DNA of 64,000 nucleotides, taken from Nocardia arthritidis (lineage in GTDB: Bacteria; Actinomycetota; Actinomycetes; Mycobacteriales; Mycobacteriaceae). Made by a program: the position numbers and the translations under genes. Shown here piece after piece: positions 38,230 through 48,734 of this stretch (its first letter is position 1; every line of letters begins with the position of its first letter). The DNA lies in contig NZ_CP046172.1 of the NCBI RefSeq assembly GCF_011801145.1, forward strand, positions 8,246,001 to 8,310,000, given 5' to 3'. Below the pieces are notes generated by a model. It did not search any database. It worked only from the letters and a program-made list of their open reading frames with translations, and was not told where the DNA came from.

Positions 38230-39579
38230 ATGGACACAACGCAACCCAAGCGGCGCGACCGCACCCACTGGCTGTACCTGGCCGTCATCGTCGCGGTGAT
38301 CGCGGGCATTTTCGTCGGGTGGTTGGCGCCCAAAGCCGGCGAGGCGGTGGCGCCGCTCGGCACCATCTTCGTCAACCTGATCAAGATGATGATCGCGCCG
38401 GTCATCTTCTGCACGATCGTGCTGGGCATCGGTTCGATCCGCAAGGCCGCGACCGTCGGCAAGGTCGGCGGCCTGGCCATCGGCTACTTCCTGATCATGT
38501 CGACCGTCGCGCTCGGCATCGGCCTGGTGGTCGGCAACCTGATCCATCCGGGTACCGGCATGAATATCGCCAAGACCGCGAAGGCCGGTGCGGAATACGC
38601 GAAGACCGCGCACGCCGCGGGCGGCACCTGGGATTTCATCACGAATATCGTGCCGACCACGCTGCTGTCCTCGCTCACCTCGGGCAGCGTGCTGCAGGCG
38701 CTGTTCGTCGCGCTGCTCGTCGGTTTCGCGATCCAGGCGATGGGCACCGCCGGTGAGCCGATCCTGCGCGGGGTGGCCAGCATTCAGAAGCTGGTGTTCC
38801 GGATCCTGGTGATGATCCTGTGGCTGGCGCCGATCGGCGCGTTCGGCGCGATGGCCAACGTGGTGGCCAAGACCGGCCTCGACGCGGTGCTCAAGCTGGC
38901 GACGCTGATGATCGCCTTCTATCTCACCTGCCTGATCTTCATCTTCGGTGTGCTCGGCGCGCTGCTGTGGGCCGTCTCGCGGGTTTCGATCCTGAAGCTG
39001 GTGCGCTACCTGGCCCGGGAATTCCTGCTGATCGTCGCGACCTCGTCGTCGGAGTCGGCGCTGCCGCGACTGATCGCGAAGATGGAACATCTCGGCGTGG
39101 ATCGCACGACGGTGGGTGTCGTTGTGCCGACCGGATATTCGTTCAATCTGGACGGCACCGCCATCTACCTGACCATGGCCTCGCTGTTCATCGCCGAGGC
39201 GATGGGCAAGCCGCTGAACCTCGGCGAGCAGATCGGCCTGCTGGTGTTCATGATCGTCGCGTCGAAGGGCGCGGCGGGCGTCACCGGCGCCGGACTGGCC
39301 ACGCTGGCGGGCGGTTTGCAGAGCCACCGGCCGGATCTGCTGGACGGCGTCGGCGTGATCGTCGGCATCGACCGCTTCATGTCCGAGGCTCGGGCGCTCA
39401 CCAACTTCGCGGGCAATTCGGTCGCCACCGTGCTCATCGGCACCTGGACCAAAACGGTGGACGTGGACCGGGTGCGCGAAGTACTCGACCGCAGACTGCC
39501 GTTCGACGAGAGCACCATGGTCGATCACGGCGACGCGCCCAGCGCGGGTCCGGAGGAGAAGGACCTCGTCACGGCATAG
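38230..39579 (+). CDS. dctA: C4-dicarboxylate:cation symporter DctA
   Basis: DctA brings succinate, fumarate or malate into the cell with sodium or protons. The 449-residue protein has about eight membrane helices and the family's re-entrant loop motifs: the serine-rich SSSESALP, GYSFNLDGTAIYLTMA and SKGAAGVTGAG. It is divergent from the CitA/CitB-type pair and ends at a strong terminator. The ATG at 38230 is preferred; a GTG at 38209 would add seven residues. Confidence 0.95.
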   Translation: MDTTQPKRRDRTHWLYLAVIVAVIAGIFVGWLAPKAGEAVAPLGTIFVNLIKMMIAPVIFCTIVLGIGSIRKAATVGKVGGLAIGYFLIMSTVALGIGLVVGNLIHPGTGMNIAKTAKAGAEYAKTAHAAGGTWDFITNIVPTTLLSSLTSGSVLQALFVALLVGFAIQAMGTAGEPILRGVASIQKLVFRILVMILWLAPIGAFGAMANVVAKTGLDAVLKLATLMIAFYLTCLIFIFGVLGALLWAVSRVSILKLVRYLAREFLLIVATSSSESALPRLIAKMEHLGVDRTTVGVVVPTGYSFNLDGTAIYLTMASLFIAEAMGKPLNLGEQIGLLVFMIVASKGAAGVTGAGLATLAGGLQSHRPDLLDGVGVIVGIDRFMSEARALTNFAGNSVATVLIGTWTKTVDVDRVREVLDRRLPFDESTMVDHGDAPSAGPEEKDLVTA

Positions 39580-39607
39580 ACCTGTTTCCCACCTGATTCG
39601 GTAAGAC

Positions 39608-39698
39608 TGGGACGATCCGATCAGGACGAAGGGGCTCGCGCCATCCGCGCGGGCCCCTTCGCTTTTCAGACGCCCGCGGTCTCGTTGGTGCGGGCGGC
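39608..39698. repeat. 91-bp direct repeat, copy A
   Basis: Positions 39608-39698 match 41979-42069 at 89 of 91 bases. The copy holds the terminator after dctA and, on the minus strand, the last ten codons and stop of the P450 gene (AARTNETAGV), here as a remnant. Its end coincides with the last base of the TetR stop codon. Confidence 0.95.
39627..39666 (+). terminator. Terminator after dctA (in copy A of the repeat)
   Basis: CGAAGGGGC at 39627-39635 and its complement at 39653-39661, extended inwards by GC pairs with one mismatch, form a hairpin followed by CTTTT. It lies 47 bases after the dctA stop. Confidence 0.9.
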
Positions 39699-40369
39699 TA
39701 CGCCGGGCGTAGGCCGTCGAGTACGGCGCGCAGGCCGCGGTCGAAGCGTTGGCGCGCATCGGCATTCGCGTAACCGGCCAGAAATTCCGCTGCGGGGGTG
39801 AGCTCGTCGGCCGCCGCCGGATTCGGCAGTCCGGCGGTGAGCGACTCAACCGTGGAACCAGTTCGGGCCCAGGCAGATTCAGCGAGGGCTGCGCCGAGTA
39901 CGTAGTAGTAGAAGGCGGTGGTCGCGGATTCCAGTCGCTCGCCGGTGAATCCGGCTGCGGTGAGCACCCGCATGATCGTGCCGAATTGCGCGACGGCCGC
40001 GGGGCCCATGGGCGGCGCGGCGCCGACAAGTGCGGCCGCCCAGTGGTGGCGCAGCAGGGCCTCGAAGGTGCGCGCGCCGATGGCGGCCAGTTCGGCGCGC
40101 CAATCCGTGCCGGGCTCAGCGTCATTCAGCGTTTCGTCGAATACCGCATCGAGCGCGTATTCGAGCAGATCGTCCTTGGTGGCGACGTAGCCGTAGAGCG
40201 TCATCGGCGGGACACCTAGACGATCGCCCAGCTTGCGCATGGTGAGCCCGGCAACCGATTCCTCGTCGAGCAGCGCCACCGCCGCCGCCACGATCTGGTC
40301 GCGGTCGAGCGCGGGCCGACCGCGTCCGGGCTTCGCGGGTCGCAGCCATATCGACGTTCTCTCGGGCAT
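39698..40369 (-). CDS. TetR-family regulator (tetracycline-repressor-like C-domain)
   Basis: The 223-residue protein has a helix-turn-helix (LTMRKLGDRLGVPPMTLYGYVATKDDLLEYALDAV) and a C-terminal domain of the TetR class C type. The ATG at 40369 gives MPERTSIWLRPAKPGRGRPALDRDQIV; the long open frame beyond it is antisense to the amine oxidase. It is divergent from that oxidase, with three tandem operator-like repeats in the gap. Both genes lie between the 91-bp repeats. Confidence 0.92.
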   Translation of the reverse strand: MPERTSIWLRPAKPGRGRPALDRDQIVAAAVALLDEESVAGLTMRKLGDRLGVPPMTLYGYVATKDDLLEYALDAVFDETLNDAEPGTDWRAELAAIGARTFEALLRHHWAAALVGAAPPMGPAAVAQFGTIMRVLTAAGFTGERLESATTAFYYYVLGAALAESAWARTGSTVESLTAGLPNPAAADELTPAAEFLAGYANADARQRFDRGLRAVLDGLRPA

Positions 40370-40388
40370 TGCCTGAGCATACCGAGCG

Positions 40389-40442
40389 TCGTACATTGAA
40401 CGGAGTTCGTACGTTGTACGTAGCTCGTATGTTGTACGAGAT
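40389..40442. promoter_or_regulatory. Three tandem 18-bp operator-like repeats
   Basis: Three head-to-tail 18-base units fill 40389-40406, 40407-40424 and 40425-40442, each beginning TCGTA. The middle unit contains the perfect inverted repeat CGTAC-GTT-GTACG and the others imperfect forms. They occupy the gap between the divergent TetR and amine oxidase genes and are the obvious TetR sites. The last unit ends 18 bases before the oxidase start. Confidence 0.8.
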
Positions 40443-40459
40443 CCAATCGAAACGAGGTA

Positions 40460-41893
40460 GTGGTGTCGGCAGGTAATGCGCGCAAGGTCGATGTGGTGGT
40501 CGTCGGCGCAGGGGTGTCCGGGTTGGCCGCCGCACGGCGGTTGGCCGACCAGGAGCGCTCGGTTGCCGTACTGGAGGCCTTGCCGCGCGTCGGCGGGCGC
40601 ACGCTGACCACCGAGGTGGGTGACGTCGTGGTGGACGAGGGCGCGACGCTGGTATATCCGATGCACCGCAACGTCTTCCGGCTCGCCCGTGCACACGGCG
40701 TCGACCTGTTCGAGAGCACTTCCAACGGACAGTTCCAGCTCTATACCGAGGGCGTCTCGCACGGTTTCCACTTCGGCAACGCGCGCGGCATGAAGCTGTT
40801 CGGCGTCCGGGCGCTGCATCCACTGCTGCGCGCCGTCCTCTACCTGGCGTCGCGACGAACGGCGCTGCCACTGGCCCCCGAGGCGACGATGCAGCTGCTC
40901 CGCGCGATCTCGACGCTGGACGCACTCGCGGCGAAGGTTCCGCCCGAGGCGCCGTGGACCGCGCCCGACGCCGACGAGCTCGATCACCGCACCCTCGGAT
41001 CCTGGCTGCGCGAACAGGTGCCCGAACCGCAGGCGCGGCGGTTGTTCGAGGCGAACTTCGCGGGGTATCTGCCCGAGTCCACCTCGCTGCTGTACGCCTT
41101 GCATTTCCTGCGGACCTGGGGTGGTATCGGCAACCTCTTCGGCACTCCCGCGCAGGTGTACCGATTCCGCGGCGGCGCACAGGAATTGGCCCGAGCGATG
41201 GCCGCGACGCTCGGCGCTCGAGTGGTTCTCGACAGCCCGGTCGAGGAAATCGTGCAGCATCCGGCCGGTGTCGTAGTGCGTTGCGCCGATACCGAATTCG
41301 AGGCGGACCGGGTGATCGTCGCCATCGGCCCCGCCGGTATCCGCGAGCTGCGCTTCTATCCGGCACTGCCCGCCGATCGAGTGACACTGCAGGACGCCTG
41401 GCAGCCGGTGCATGGACGCAAGGTCAATATCGTTTACGCCGAACCGTTTTGGCGCAACGCCGGACTCTCGGGCTCGGTACTGACCGATCTCGACGCGGTC
41501 CCTGGACTGCTGGACGTGTCACCACCGGACGGACGCGCGGGCGTACTGGGCGCCTTCCTTCCCGCCGACCGCGGCCCCGCCGATGCCGACGAACGTCGCC
41601 GCGCGGTGCTCGCGGTATCCGCCGCGCTGTTCGGGCCGCCTGCGGGCACGCCCCAGCGCTACCTCGAAAAGAGCTGGCAGGACGAGCCGTTCGCACACGG
41701 CTGCGAGGGCGCACTCGCAGCCGGTGCGCTGACGACGGCGCGCCGCCTACCGAAAACAGCGGCCGACCGGGTGCACTGGGCGGGTGTGGAGACAGCCGAC
41801 GCGTGGATGGGGTTCCTCAGCGGCGCCATCCAAGCGGGCGAACGCGCCGCCGAGGAGGTTCTCCAATCGAAATCCCGCCAGCCCATCCGCTGA
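40460..41893 (+). CDS. Flavin-dependent amine oxidase-family protein
   Basis: The 477-residue protein begins with the FAD motif VVVVGAGVSGLAAARRLADQ and has the family's GGR motif (VGGRTLTTEVGDVVVDEGATLV), EYLP-like ANFAGYLPESTSLLYALHFLRT and the C-terminal FAD segment VHWAGVETADAWMGFLSGAIQAGERAAEEV. It may oxidise a polyamine, aromatic amine or related substrate. No second clue tells which. The GTG follows GAGG. It is probably repressed by the divergent TetR. Confidence 0.9.
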   Translation: MVSAGNARKVDVVVVGAGVSGLAAARRLADQERSVAVLEALPRVGGRTLTTEVGDVVVDEGATLVYPMHRNVFRLARAHGVDLFESTSNGQFQLYTEGVSHGFHFGNARGMKLFGVRALHPLLRAVLYLASRRTALPLAPEATMQLLRAISTLDALAAKVPPEAPWTAPDADELDHRTLGSWLREQVPEPQARRLFEANFAGYLPESTSLLYALHFLRTWGGIGNLFGTPAQVYRFRGGAQELARAMAATLGARVVLDSPVEEIVQHPAGVVVRCADTEFEADRVIVAIGPAGIRELRFYPALPADRVTLQDAWQPVHGRKVNIVYAEPFWRNAGLSGSVLTDLDAVPGLLDVSPPDGRAGVLGAFLPADRGPADADERRRAVLAVSAALFGPPAGTPQRYLEKSWQDEPFAHGCEGALAAGALTTARRLPKTAADRVHWAGVETADAWMGFLSGAIQAGERAAEEVLQSKSRQPIR

Positions 41894-41997
41894 ACGCGGT
41901 CAGCGGCCACCCGGGCGCTGCCGATAGCGAATTCAGGAAGATGATCGTCGATATGGCGTTTGCCATTGGCTTTGGCGTTGGGACGATCCGATCAGGA

Positions 41998-42036
41998 CGA
42001 AGGGGCTCGCGCCATCGGCGTGGGCCCCTTCGCTTT

Positions 42037-42037
<1 letters not shown>
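41998..42037 (+). terminator. Terminator in copy B, serving the amine oxidase gene
   Basis: The same CGAAGGGGC...GCCCCTTCG hairpin as after dctA, followed by CTTTT, stands 104 bases after the amine oxidase stop. Its T-tract touches the stop codon of the convergent P450 gene. Confidence 0.85.
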
Positions 42038-43347
<1,310 letters not shown>

Positions 43348-43455
43348 ATTTCACCAACTCCATCGTTGTGCGGATGAAATCCACCGTACGGAACCGGATG
43401 AAATTGTGGAACGTCCCAGAGGCGGAGACGCACCTATACCGTGGTCGGACTCGGC

Positions 43456-44175
43456 TCAGAGCTGAGCCGTGACGCGCTCGCTCTCGATTCGCCTGTCCCG
43501 CAACTCCGGATCCGGATTCACCACCTGCACCAGCGAGGCCCCGGCCGCCAGCACCGCGACGAATCCGTCGATGAGCTCGTCGGCGGTCTCCCACGGCGCG
43601 CTCGACAGCACCCGGTCGCCTTCGGAAAACCCTTGCCGCGCCGCGGATTTGCGGGCCCTGGCGAGCACGTCGGCGACCGGGTGCCCGTCCAGTGCGACCC
43701 CGGCGCCCGCGGGCAGGAACTGGTCGCCGTGCACGCGCACCGAGGTGGCGAAATCGGTGATGCCGACCGGCAGATCCCGGACCGGTGCGCCGAGCGCGTC
43801 CAGCGAGAGCGCGGCGACCTCGGCGATACCGTCGGTCTCGGCGAGCCGTTCGGCCGTCACCAGCGCCAGGTCGGCGTCCGGGTCGGGCCGCAGCACCACC
43901 TCGGTGCCCGCCCACCAGCAGCCGAGCAGTACGGCGGCGGTCTGCCAGTGCGCGGGCAGCAGCACCGCGACCCGCGCGCCCGCGCTCAACCCGAATTCGT
44001 CGCGAATCAGGTTCGCGGTCTTGGCCGCCCAGTTCGCCAGGGTGAGCCCGGACAGTTCGATGCGGGCGCCGGTGGCATCGTCGTAATAGGTGACGCGCGG
44101 GCCCGCTGGGTCGCGCGCGAGGATCGGGTCGAGCACCGCCTCGGTGAGGGTGTGCGTCGAATCGTGATCACGCAT
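43456..44175 (-). CDS. TIGR03089 family protein (Rv3268-like, AMP-ligase-like N-domain)
   Basis: The 239-residue product looks like the N-terminal part of an AMP-forming ligase (TYYDDATGARIELSGLTLANWAAKTANLIRDEFGLSAGARVAVLLPAHWQT) but ends before the adenylate-forming core, so it cannot be a complete ligase. Such truncated proteins are conserved beside the LCP gene in mycobacteria (Rv3268). The ATG lies three bases after the LCP stop on the same strand. Function unknown. Confidence 0.9.
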   Translation of the reverse strand: MRDHDSTHTLTEAVLDPILARDPAGPRVTYYDDATGARIELSGLTLANWAAKTANLIRDEFGLSAGARVAVLLPAHWQTAAVLLGCWWAGTEVVLRPDPDADLALVTAERLAETDGIAEVAALSLDALGAPVRDLPVGITDFATSVRVHGDQFLPAGAGVALDGHPVADVLARARKSAARQGFSEGDRVLSSAPWETADELIDGFVAVLAAGASLVQVVNPDPELRDRRIESERVTAQL

Positions 44176-44178
44176 AGT

Positions 44179-45723
44179 TCAGTTCACACATTTCGGTCCG
44201 TTCTGGCCTGCGTCGATCGGTGGGGCGGGTGCGACGGGCGTCGCGCCGTTCGACGCCGTTGCCGACGTATCGAATATGCCGCTCGCCGCCGAGCCCGGAC
44301 CAGAATAATCGCCCGCCAACACCACGCTCACCGAATCCGCGGACTGGGTGGTATCCGTCACCACGGTCAATCCGCCGAGCGCCTTGGCCACCGCCTTGGC
44401 CTTGGGGCTGGTGCTGTCGGCAGCGAGCACCCGGCTGCCCGGTACCGTTCCCCCGGTATAGTTCCCGACATCGCCGGTGCGGAAACCCTTGGCCGCCAAC
44501 GACTGTGACACCTGCCCCGCCAGCCCGCCGACGGGGCCCGCGTTGTACACGTCGACGGTGACGGTGGTCGGATCCACCCCCACCGGAGCCTCGGGCGGTG
44601 CGTCTACCACCGAGGCGACATACTTCTTGACCGCCTTCGGATCCACCCGCACCACCGATTCGCCCGCCGCGGTCTCACCGTTCAGATCGGTCACCGGGAC
44701 GGTCTCGAACCGCACCTTGCCGCCGGCCAGATCCTTGAGCTGTTGCAGGAAGGCCAGCACATCCCAGTCCTCGTCGAGTACGACGGTGCGACCGACGCCG
44801 TCGCTGAGCTGTTTTAGTCGGCCCGGATTGCTGAGCGTCTTCGCGCTGAGTATCTGATGCACCAGCTGTGCCATGTACACCTGCTGGCGCACGATCCGGT
44901 CGAGGTCGCCGCGCGGCAGTTCGTGTCGCTGCCGGACGAAGCTCAGCGCCTGCGGACCGTTGAGGCGCTGACGGCCCGCGGGGAAGTTGGCGCCCGACAT
45001 CCATTCGTCGACCGGGTTGTTCAGGCAGACGTCGACGCCGCCGACCGCATCGGTCAGCAGGACGAAGCCGAGCAGGCTGACCTCGGCGTAGTGGTCGACG
45101 GTGATGCCGGTCAGATTGCCGACCGTTTTGATCAGCGCCTGGCGGCCCGCGAGGGTGGCCCGCTTCTCGGCCTCGTCCTCGGCGACGCCCTCCTTGATCA
45201 GCTTCAGCCGCTGGGTCTCCTTGGTCGCGCCGTACGCCGAATTGATCTTGCCCATGCCCAGACCCGGTATATCGACGTAGGAGTCGCGCGGTATCGAGAT
45301 GGCGGTGGCCGACCGGCCGTCGTTGGGCACCCGGACCAGCACGATGGTGTCGGTGTTGGTGCCGACCTCGTCGCCCGCGTGCAGCATGGCGCGCTCGGCG
45401 TCGGTGAGCGGATTGCCGTGCGCGTCGGTGCGGCTGTCCACGCCGACCAGCAGGATGTCGGTGGCGCCGTCCCGGCCGCCGCCGAGTCCGAGATCGCCGA
45501 TCCGCTCGATATTCGAGATCAGCGCGTCGACGCTGTGCCAGGCCATTCCGGTGATGACCAAGATCAGTACCGCGGCGGCGGCGAGGATGGCCTGCCCGGT
45601 ACCGAACGTGGCAGCGCCGCCGTTCGCGCCGGATGCCGTTGACCGTGCCCAAGTCTGCCGCTGCGGTGACACCTGTATTCCTCTCGACACCCTCTCGACG
45701 AATTCGCGAACCGATCTCCCCAC
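44179..45723 (-). CDS. LytR-CpsA-Psr (LCP) family protein, probable arabinogalactan-peptidoglycan ligase
   Basis: LCP phosphotransferases attach cell-wall polymers to peptidoglycan; the M. tuberculosis protein in this place, Rv3267 (Lcp1), joins arabinogalactan. The 514-residue protein has one membrane helix (about 43-62), the LCP domain (ILLVGVDSRTDAHGN, AISIPRDSYVDIPGLGMGKINSAY, RQRHELPRGDLDRIVRQQ) with its conserved Asp and Arg residues, and a C-terminal LytR_C domain (about 395-480). It starts with GTG at 45723, and is divergent from rmlD. Confidence 0.95.
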   Translation of the reverse strand: MGRSVREFVERVSRGIQVSPQRQTWARSTASGANGGAATFGTGQAILAAAAVLILVITGMAWHSVDALISNIERIGDLGLGGGRDGATDILLVGVDSRTDAHGNPLTDAERAMLHAGDEVGTNTDTIVLVRVPNDGRSATAISIPRDSYVDIPGLGMGKINSAYGATKETQRLKLIKEGVAEDEAEKRATLAGRQALIKTVGNLTGITVDHYAEVSLLGFVLLTDAVGGVDVCLNNPVDEWMSGANFPAGRQRLNGPQALSFVRQRHELPRGDLDRIVRQQVYMAQLVHQILSAKTLSNPGRLKQLSDGVGRTVVLDEDWDVLAFLQQLKDLAGGKVRFETVPVTDLNGETAAGESVVRVDPKAVKKYVASVVDAPPEAPVGVDPTTVTVDVYNAGPVGGLAGQVSQSLAAKGFRTGDVGNYTGGTVPGSRVLAADSTSPKAKAVAKALGGLTVVTDTTQSADSVSVVLAGDYSGPGSAASGIFDTSATASNGATPVAPAPPIDAGQNGPKCVN

Positions 45724-45810
45724 GACCGGTAATCCCCGGAGACCAGGCTAACGAACGGACCGGGCGGCGGACTTCAACCGCAGGTGCACCGGCGTGCCAG
45801 ACTTGCGGCC

Positions 45811-46710
45811 GTGACCGACCAGATCGCACCATCCCGCCTCGTCGTCACCGGCGCGGGCGGACAACTCGGCCGCGCGCTGCTCCGGCTCGCCGCCGCCCGC
45901 ACGGCCACCGACTACCCCGGCGCACCGGCCGTAATCGGCTACGCCCGCACCGAACTGGACATCACCGATCCGGACGCGGTCCGCGCGGCGCTGCGACCCG
46001 GCGACACCGTCGTCAACTGCGCGGCGTTCACCGCGGTGGACCTGGCCGAGACCGAGGTGGCCGCGGCATACGCGGGTAACGAGACGGGCCCGGCGACGCT
46101 GGCCGCCGCCTGCGCCGAAACGGGTGCGCGGCTGATCCACCTCTCCACCGACTACGTCTTCCCCGGTAACGGAAGCTCCCCGTACGAGACAACGGACCCG
46201 ACTGGACCCGCCACCGTCTATGGAAAATCGAAACTCGCTGGCGAACAAGCCATTTCGGCGATAGACGGCAATTCGACCATCGTCCGCACCGCGTGGGTGT
46301 ACACCGGAACCGGCACCGATTTCGTCGCCACCATGCTGCGGTTGGAGCGCGAACGCGACACGGTATCCGTCGTCGACGACCAGCTCGGCTGCCCCACCTA
46401 CGCCGTCGACCTGGCCGCGGGCCTGCTGGAGCTCGCCGCCCGCCCCGACGCGCCGCGAATCCTGCACGCCACCAATGCCGGACAGGCCAGCTGGTTCGAA
46501 TTCGCCCGCGCCGTATTCGAATTGGCGGGCGCCGACCCGGACCGGGTGCTGCCGTGCGATTCGGCCGCCTTCCCGAGACCCGCACCGCGCCCGGCATATT
46601 CGGTGCTGTCGAACCGGTCGTGGGCCGCGGCCGGGCTGACGCCGCTGCGGCCGTGGCGGGCGGCCCTCGCCGACGCGCTCGACCCGGACCAACCCGACGG
46701 CGTCGATTAG
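45811..46710 (+). CDS. rmlD: dTDP-4-dehydrorhamnose reductase RmlD
   Basis: RmlD makes dTDP-L-rhamnose, the donor for the linker between peptidoglycan and arabinogalactan. The ~299-residue protein has the dinucleotide motif VTGAGGQLGRALL, NCAAFTAVDLAE, HLSTDYVFPG and the catalytic YxxxK in VYGKSKL. The GTG at 45811 is preferred, since the residues before it (GTG 45784) are not conserved in character. It begins the rmlD-wbbL-guanylyltransferase operon. Confidence 0.96.
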   Translation: MTDQIAPSRLVVTGAGGQLGRALLRLAAARTATDYPGAPAVIGYARTELDITDPDAVRAALRPGDTVVNCAAFTAVDLAETEVAAAYAGNETGPATLAAACAETGARLIHLSTDYVFPGNGSSPYETTDPTGPATVYGKSKLAGEQAISAIDGNSTIVRTAWVYTGTGTDFVATMLRLERERDTVSVVDDQLGCPTYAVDLAAGLLELAARPDAPRILHATNAGQASWFEFARAVFELAGADPDRVLPCDSAAFPRPAPRPAYSVLSNRSWAAAGLTPLRPWRAALADALDPDQPDGVD

Positions 46711-46721
46711 GCTTGCCGCTC

Positions 46722-47624
46722 GTGAACCCCGATTCCGCGGCCCCAGGTGGCCTTGTCGTCGTCACGGTGACCTACTCGCCCGGCGAGCACCTCGAGCACT
46801 TCATCAGCACCCTCGCCGCGGCCACCACGGAGAAGCCGCAGGTGATCCTGGCCGACAACGGATCGGTCGACGGCGTGCCGGAGATGGTGGCCGAGGCCAA
46901 TTCGCATGTGCGGCTGCTGCGCACCGGCGGCAATATCGGCTATGGCGGCGCGATCAACCGGGCGGTCGCGGAGATCGATCCGGATGTCGAGTTCATCGTC
47001 ATCGCGAATCCCGATATCCGCTGGGGCACCGACTCCATCGATCAGCTGCTCGCCGCCGCGCGCCGCTGGCCGCGGGCCGGTGCGCTCGGCCCGCTGGTGC
47101 TGGAGCCGGACGGCAGCGTCTACCCGTCGGCGCGGGCCGTGCCCGGTCTGCTCGACGGTGCGGGCCACGCCATCCTCGGCACCGTCTGGCCGGGCAACCC
47201 GTGGACCCGCCGCTACCGCCAGGAGAACGAGCAGATCTCCGAGCGCACCGTCGGCTGGCTGTCCGGCTGCTGCCTGCTGGTGCGCCGGGCCGCCTTCGAC
47301 GCCATCGACGGCTTCGACTCGCGCTACTTCATGTACATGGAGGATGTGGACTTCGGCGACCGCATGGGCAAGGCGGGCTGGCACAACGTCTTCGTGCCCG
47401 GCGCGGAGGTCACCCACGCGAAGGGACATGCGGCGGGTCGCAATCCGGCAACTATGCTGCCCGCGCATCACGCCAGCGCGTACCGTTTCCAGGCAGACAG
47501 GCATCCGCACTGGTGGCAGGCGCCACTGCGCCTCGCGCTGCGCCTCGGACTTGCGGTGCGCGAGCGGATTGCGGTTCGATCTGCGCTGCGCCGGCAGGCG
47601 CGCGAAGCGGGCAAAACGGCTTAG
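46722..47624 (+). CDS. wbbL: Rhamnosyltransferase WbbL (GT2 family)
   Basis: WbbL adds rhamnose to decaprenyl-diphospho-GlcNAc, completing the arabinogalactan linker. The 300-residue protein, the length of the mycobacterial enzyme, has the GT2 motifs VVVTVTYSPGEHLEHFISTL, ILADNGSVDG, VIANPDI and the late WLSGCCLLVRRAAFDAIDGFD and YMEDVDFGDRM. It starts with GTG 11 bases after rmlD. Confidence 0.95.
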   Translation: MNPDSAAPGGLVVVTVTYSPGEHLEHFISTLAAATTEKPQVILADNGSVDGVPEMVAEANSHVRLLRTGGNIGYGGAINRAVAEIDPDVEFIVIANPDIRWGTDSIDQLLAAARRWPRAGALGPLVLEPDGSVYPSARAVPGLLDGAGHAILGTVWPGNPWTRRYRQENEQISERTVGWLSGCCLLVRRAAFDAIDGFDSRYFMYMEDVDFGDRMGKAGWHNVFVPGAEVTHAKGHAAGRNPATMLPAHHASAYRFQADRHPHWWQAPLRLALRLGLAVRERIAVRSALRRQAREAGKTA

Positions 47625-47654
47625 GCAAACAATCCCACCTGGACAGGGGACTCG

Positions 47655-48734
47655 ATGGCAGGAAATGCAGGCACCGACGCCGTGGTTCTGGTCGGCGGAC
47701 AGGGGACGCGGCTGCGGCCGCTGACCCTTTCGGCACCCAAACCGATGTTGCCGACCGCTGGCGTCCCGTTCCTGACCCACCTGCTGGCCCGCATCGCCGA
47801 CGCCGGCATCAACCATGTGGTGCTCGGCACCTCGTACAAGGCGGAGATCTTCGAGGAACATTTCGGCGACGGCTCCGACCTGGGCCTCGAGCTCGAGTAC
47901 GTCACCGAGACCAAACCGCTCGGCACCGGTGGCGGCATCCGCAACGTGCTGCCGCGGCTGCGCGCCGACAACGTGATGGTGTTCAACGGTGACGTGCTCG
48001 GCGGCACCGATCTGGGCGCGGTGCTGGATACGCACGAGTCGACGAACGCCGATGTGACGCTGCATCTGGTGCGGGTGAGCGATCCGCGCGCGTACGGCTG
48101 CGTGCCGACCGACGAGAACGGCCGGGTGACGGCCTTCCTGGAGAAGACCCCCGACCCGCCGACCGACCAGATCAACGCAGGCTGCTATGTGTTCCGCCGC
48201 GAATACATCGAGAAGATTCCGGCGGGCCGCCCGGTCTCAGTGGAACATGAGGTGTTCCCGGCGCTGCTCACCGAGGGCGCACGGGTGCAGGGACATGTCG
48301 ACACCGCCTACTGGCGGGATATGGGCACGCCGGAGGATTTCGTCCGCGGCTCGGCCGATCTGGTGCGCGGTATCGCGCCGTCGCCCGCGCTGCACGGTCA
48401 GCGGGGGGAATCACTGGTGCATCCCGGTGCGGGTATCGCGCCGGGCGCACTGCTCATCGGCGGCACCTGCGTCGGCCGCGGCGCCGAGGTCGGCGCCGGT
48501 TCCCGGTTGGACAGCACGGTGGTCTTCGACGGCGCGCATATCGAGGCGGGCGCGGTGGTGGAACGCTCCATCATCGGCTTCGGCGCCAGGATCGGTCCGC
48601 GCGCCCTGGTGCGCGACGCGGTCATCGGCGACGGCGCGCAGATCGGCGCCCGCTGCGAACTCCTGCGCGGCGCCCGCATCTGGCCCGGCGTCGACATCCC
48701 CGACGGCGGCATCCGGTTCTCCACCGACGTCTAG
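47655..48734 (+). CDS. manB: Mannose-1-phosphate guanylyltransferase (Rv3264c-like)
   Basis: The enzyme joins mannose-1-phosphate and GTP to give GDP-mannose. The 359-residue protein has the nucleotidyltransferase start AVVLVGGQGTRLRPLTLSAPKPMLPTAGVPF, the metal site FNGDVLGG, and a C-terminal left-handed hexapeptide repeat domain (about 255-355). The mycobacterial counterpart is called manB or manC in different papers. RmlA-like activity on glucose-1-phosphate cannot be ruled out by eye, but position after wbbL1 supports the mannose enzyme. Confidence 0.93.
   Translation: MAGNAGTDAVVLVGGQGTRLRPLTLSAPKPMLPTAGVPFLTHLLARIADAGINHVVLGTSYKAEIFEEHFGDGSDLGLELEYVTETKPLGTGGGIRNVLPRLRADNVMVFNGDVLGGTDLGAVLDTHESTNADVTLHLVRVSDPRAYGCVPTDENGRVTAFLEKTPDPPTDQINAGCYVFRREYIEKIPAGRPVSVEHEVFPALLTEGARVQGHVDTAYWRDMGTPEDFVRGSADLVRGIAPSPALHGQRGESLVHPGAGIAPGALLIGGTCVGRGAEVGAGSRLDSTVVFDGAHIEAGAVVERSIIGFGARIGPRALVRDAVIGDGAQIGARCELLRGARIWPGVDIPDGGIRFSTDV

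Noticed and set aside
40370..41413. N-terminal extension of the TetR regulator to 571 residues
   Set aside because: The extension lies antisense to the amine oxidase and through the operator repeats; the ATG at 40369 gives a normal TetR protein.
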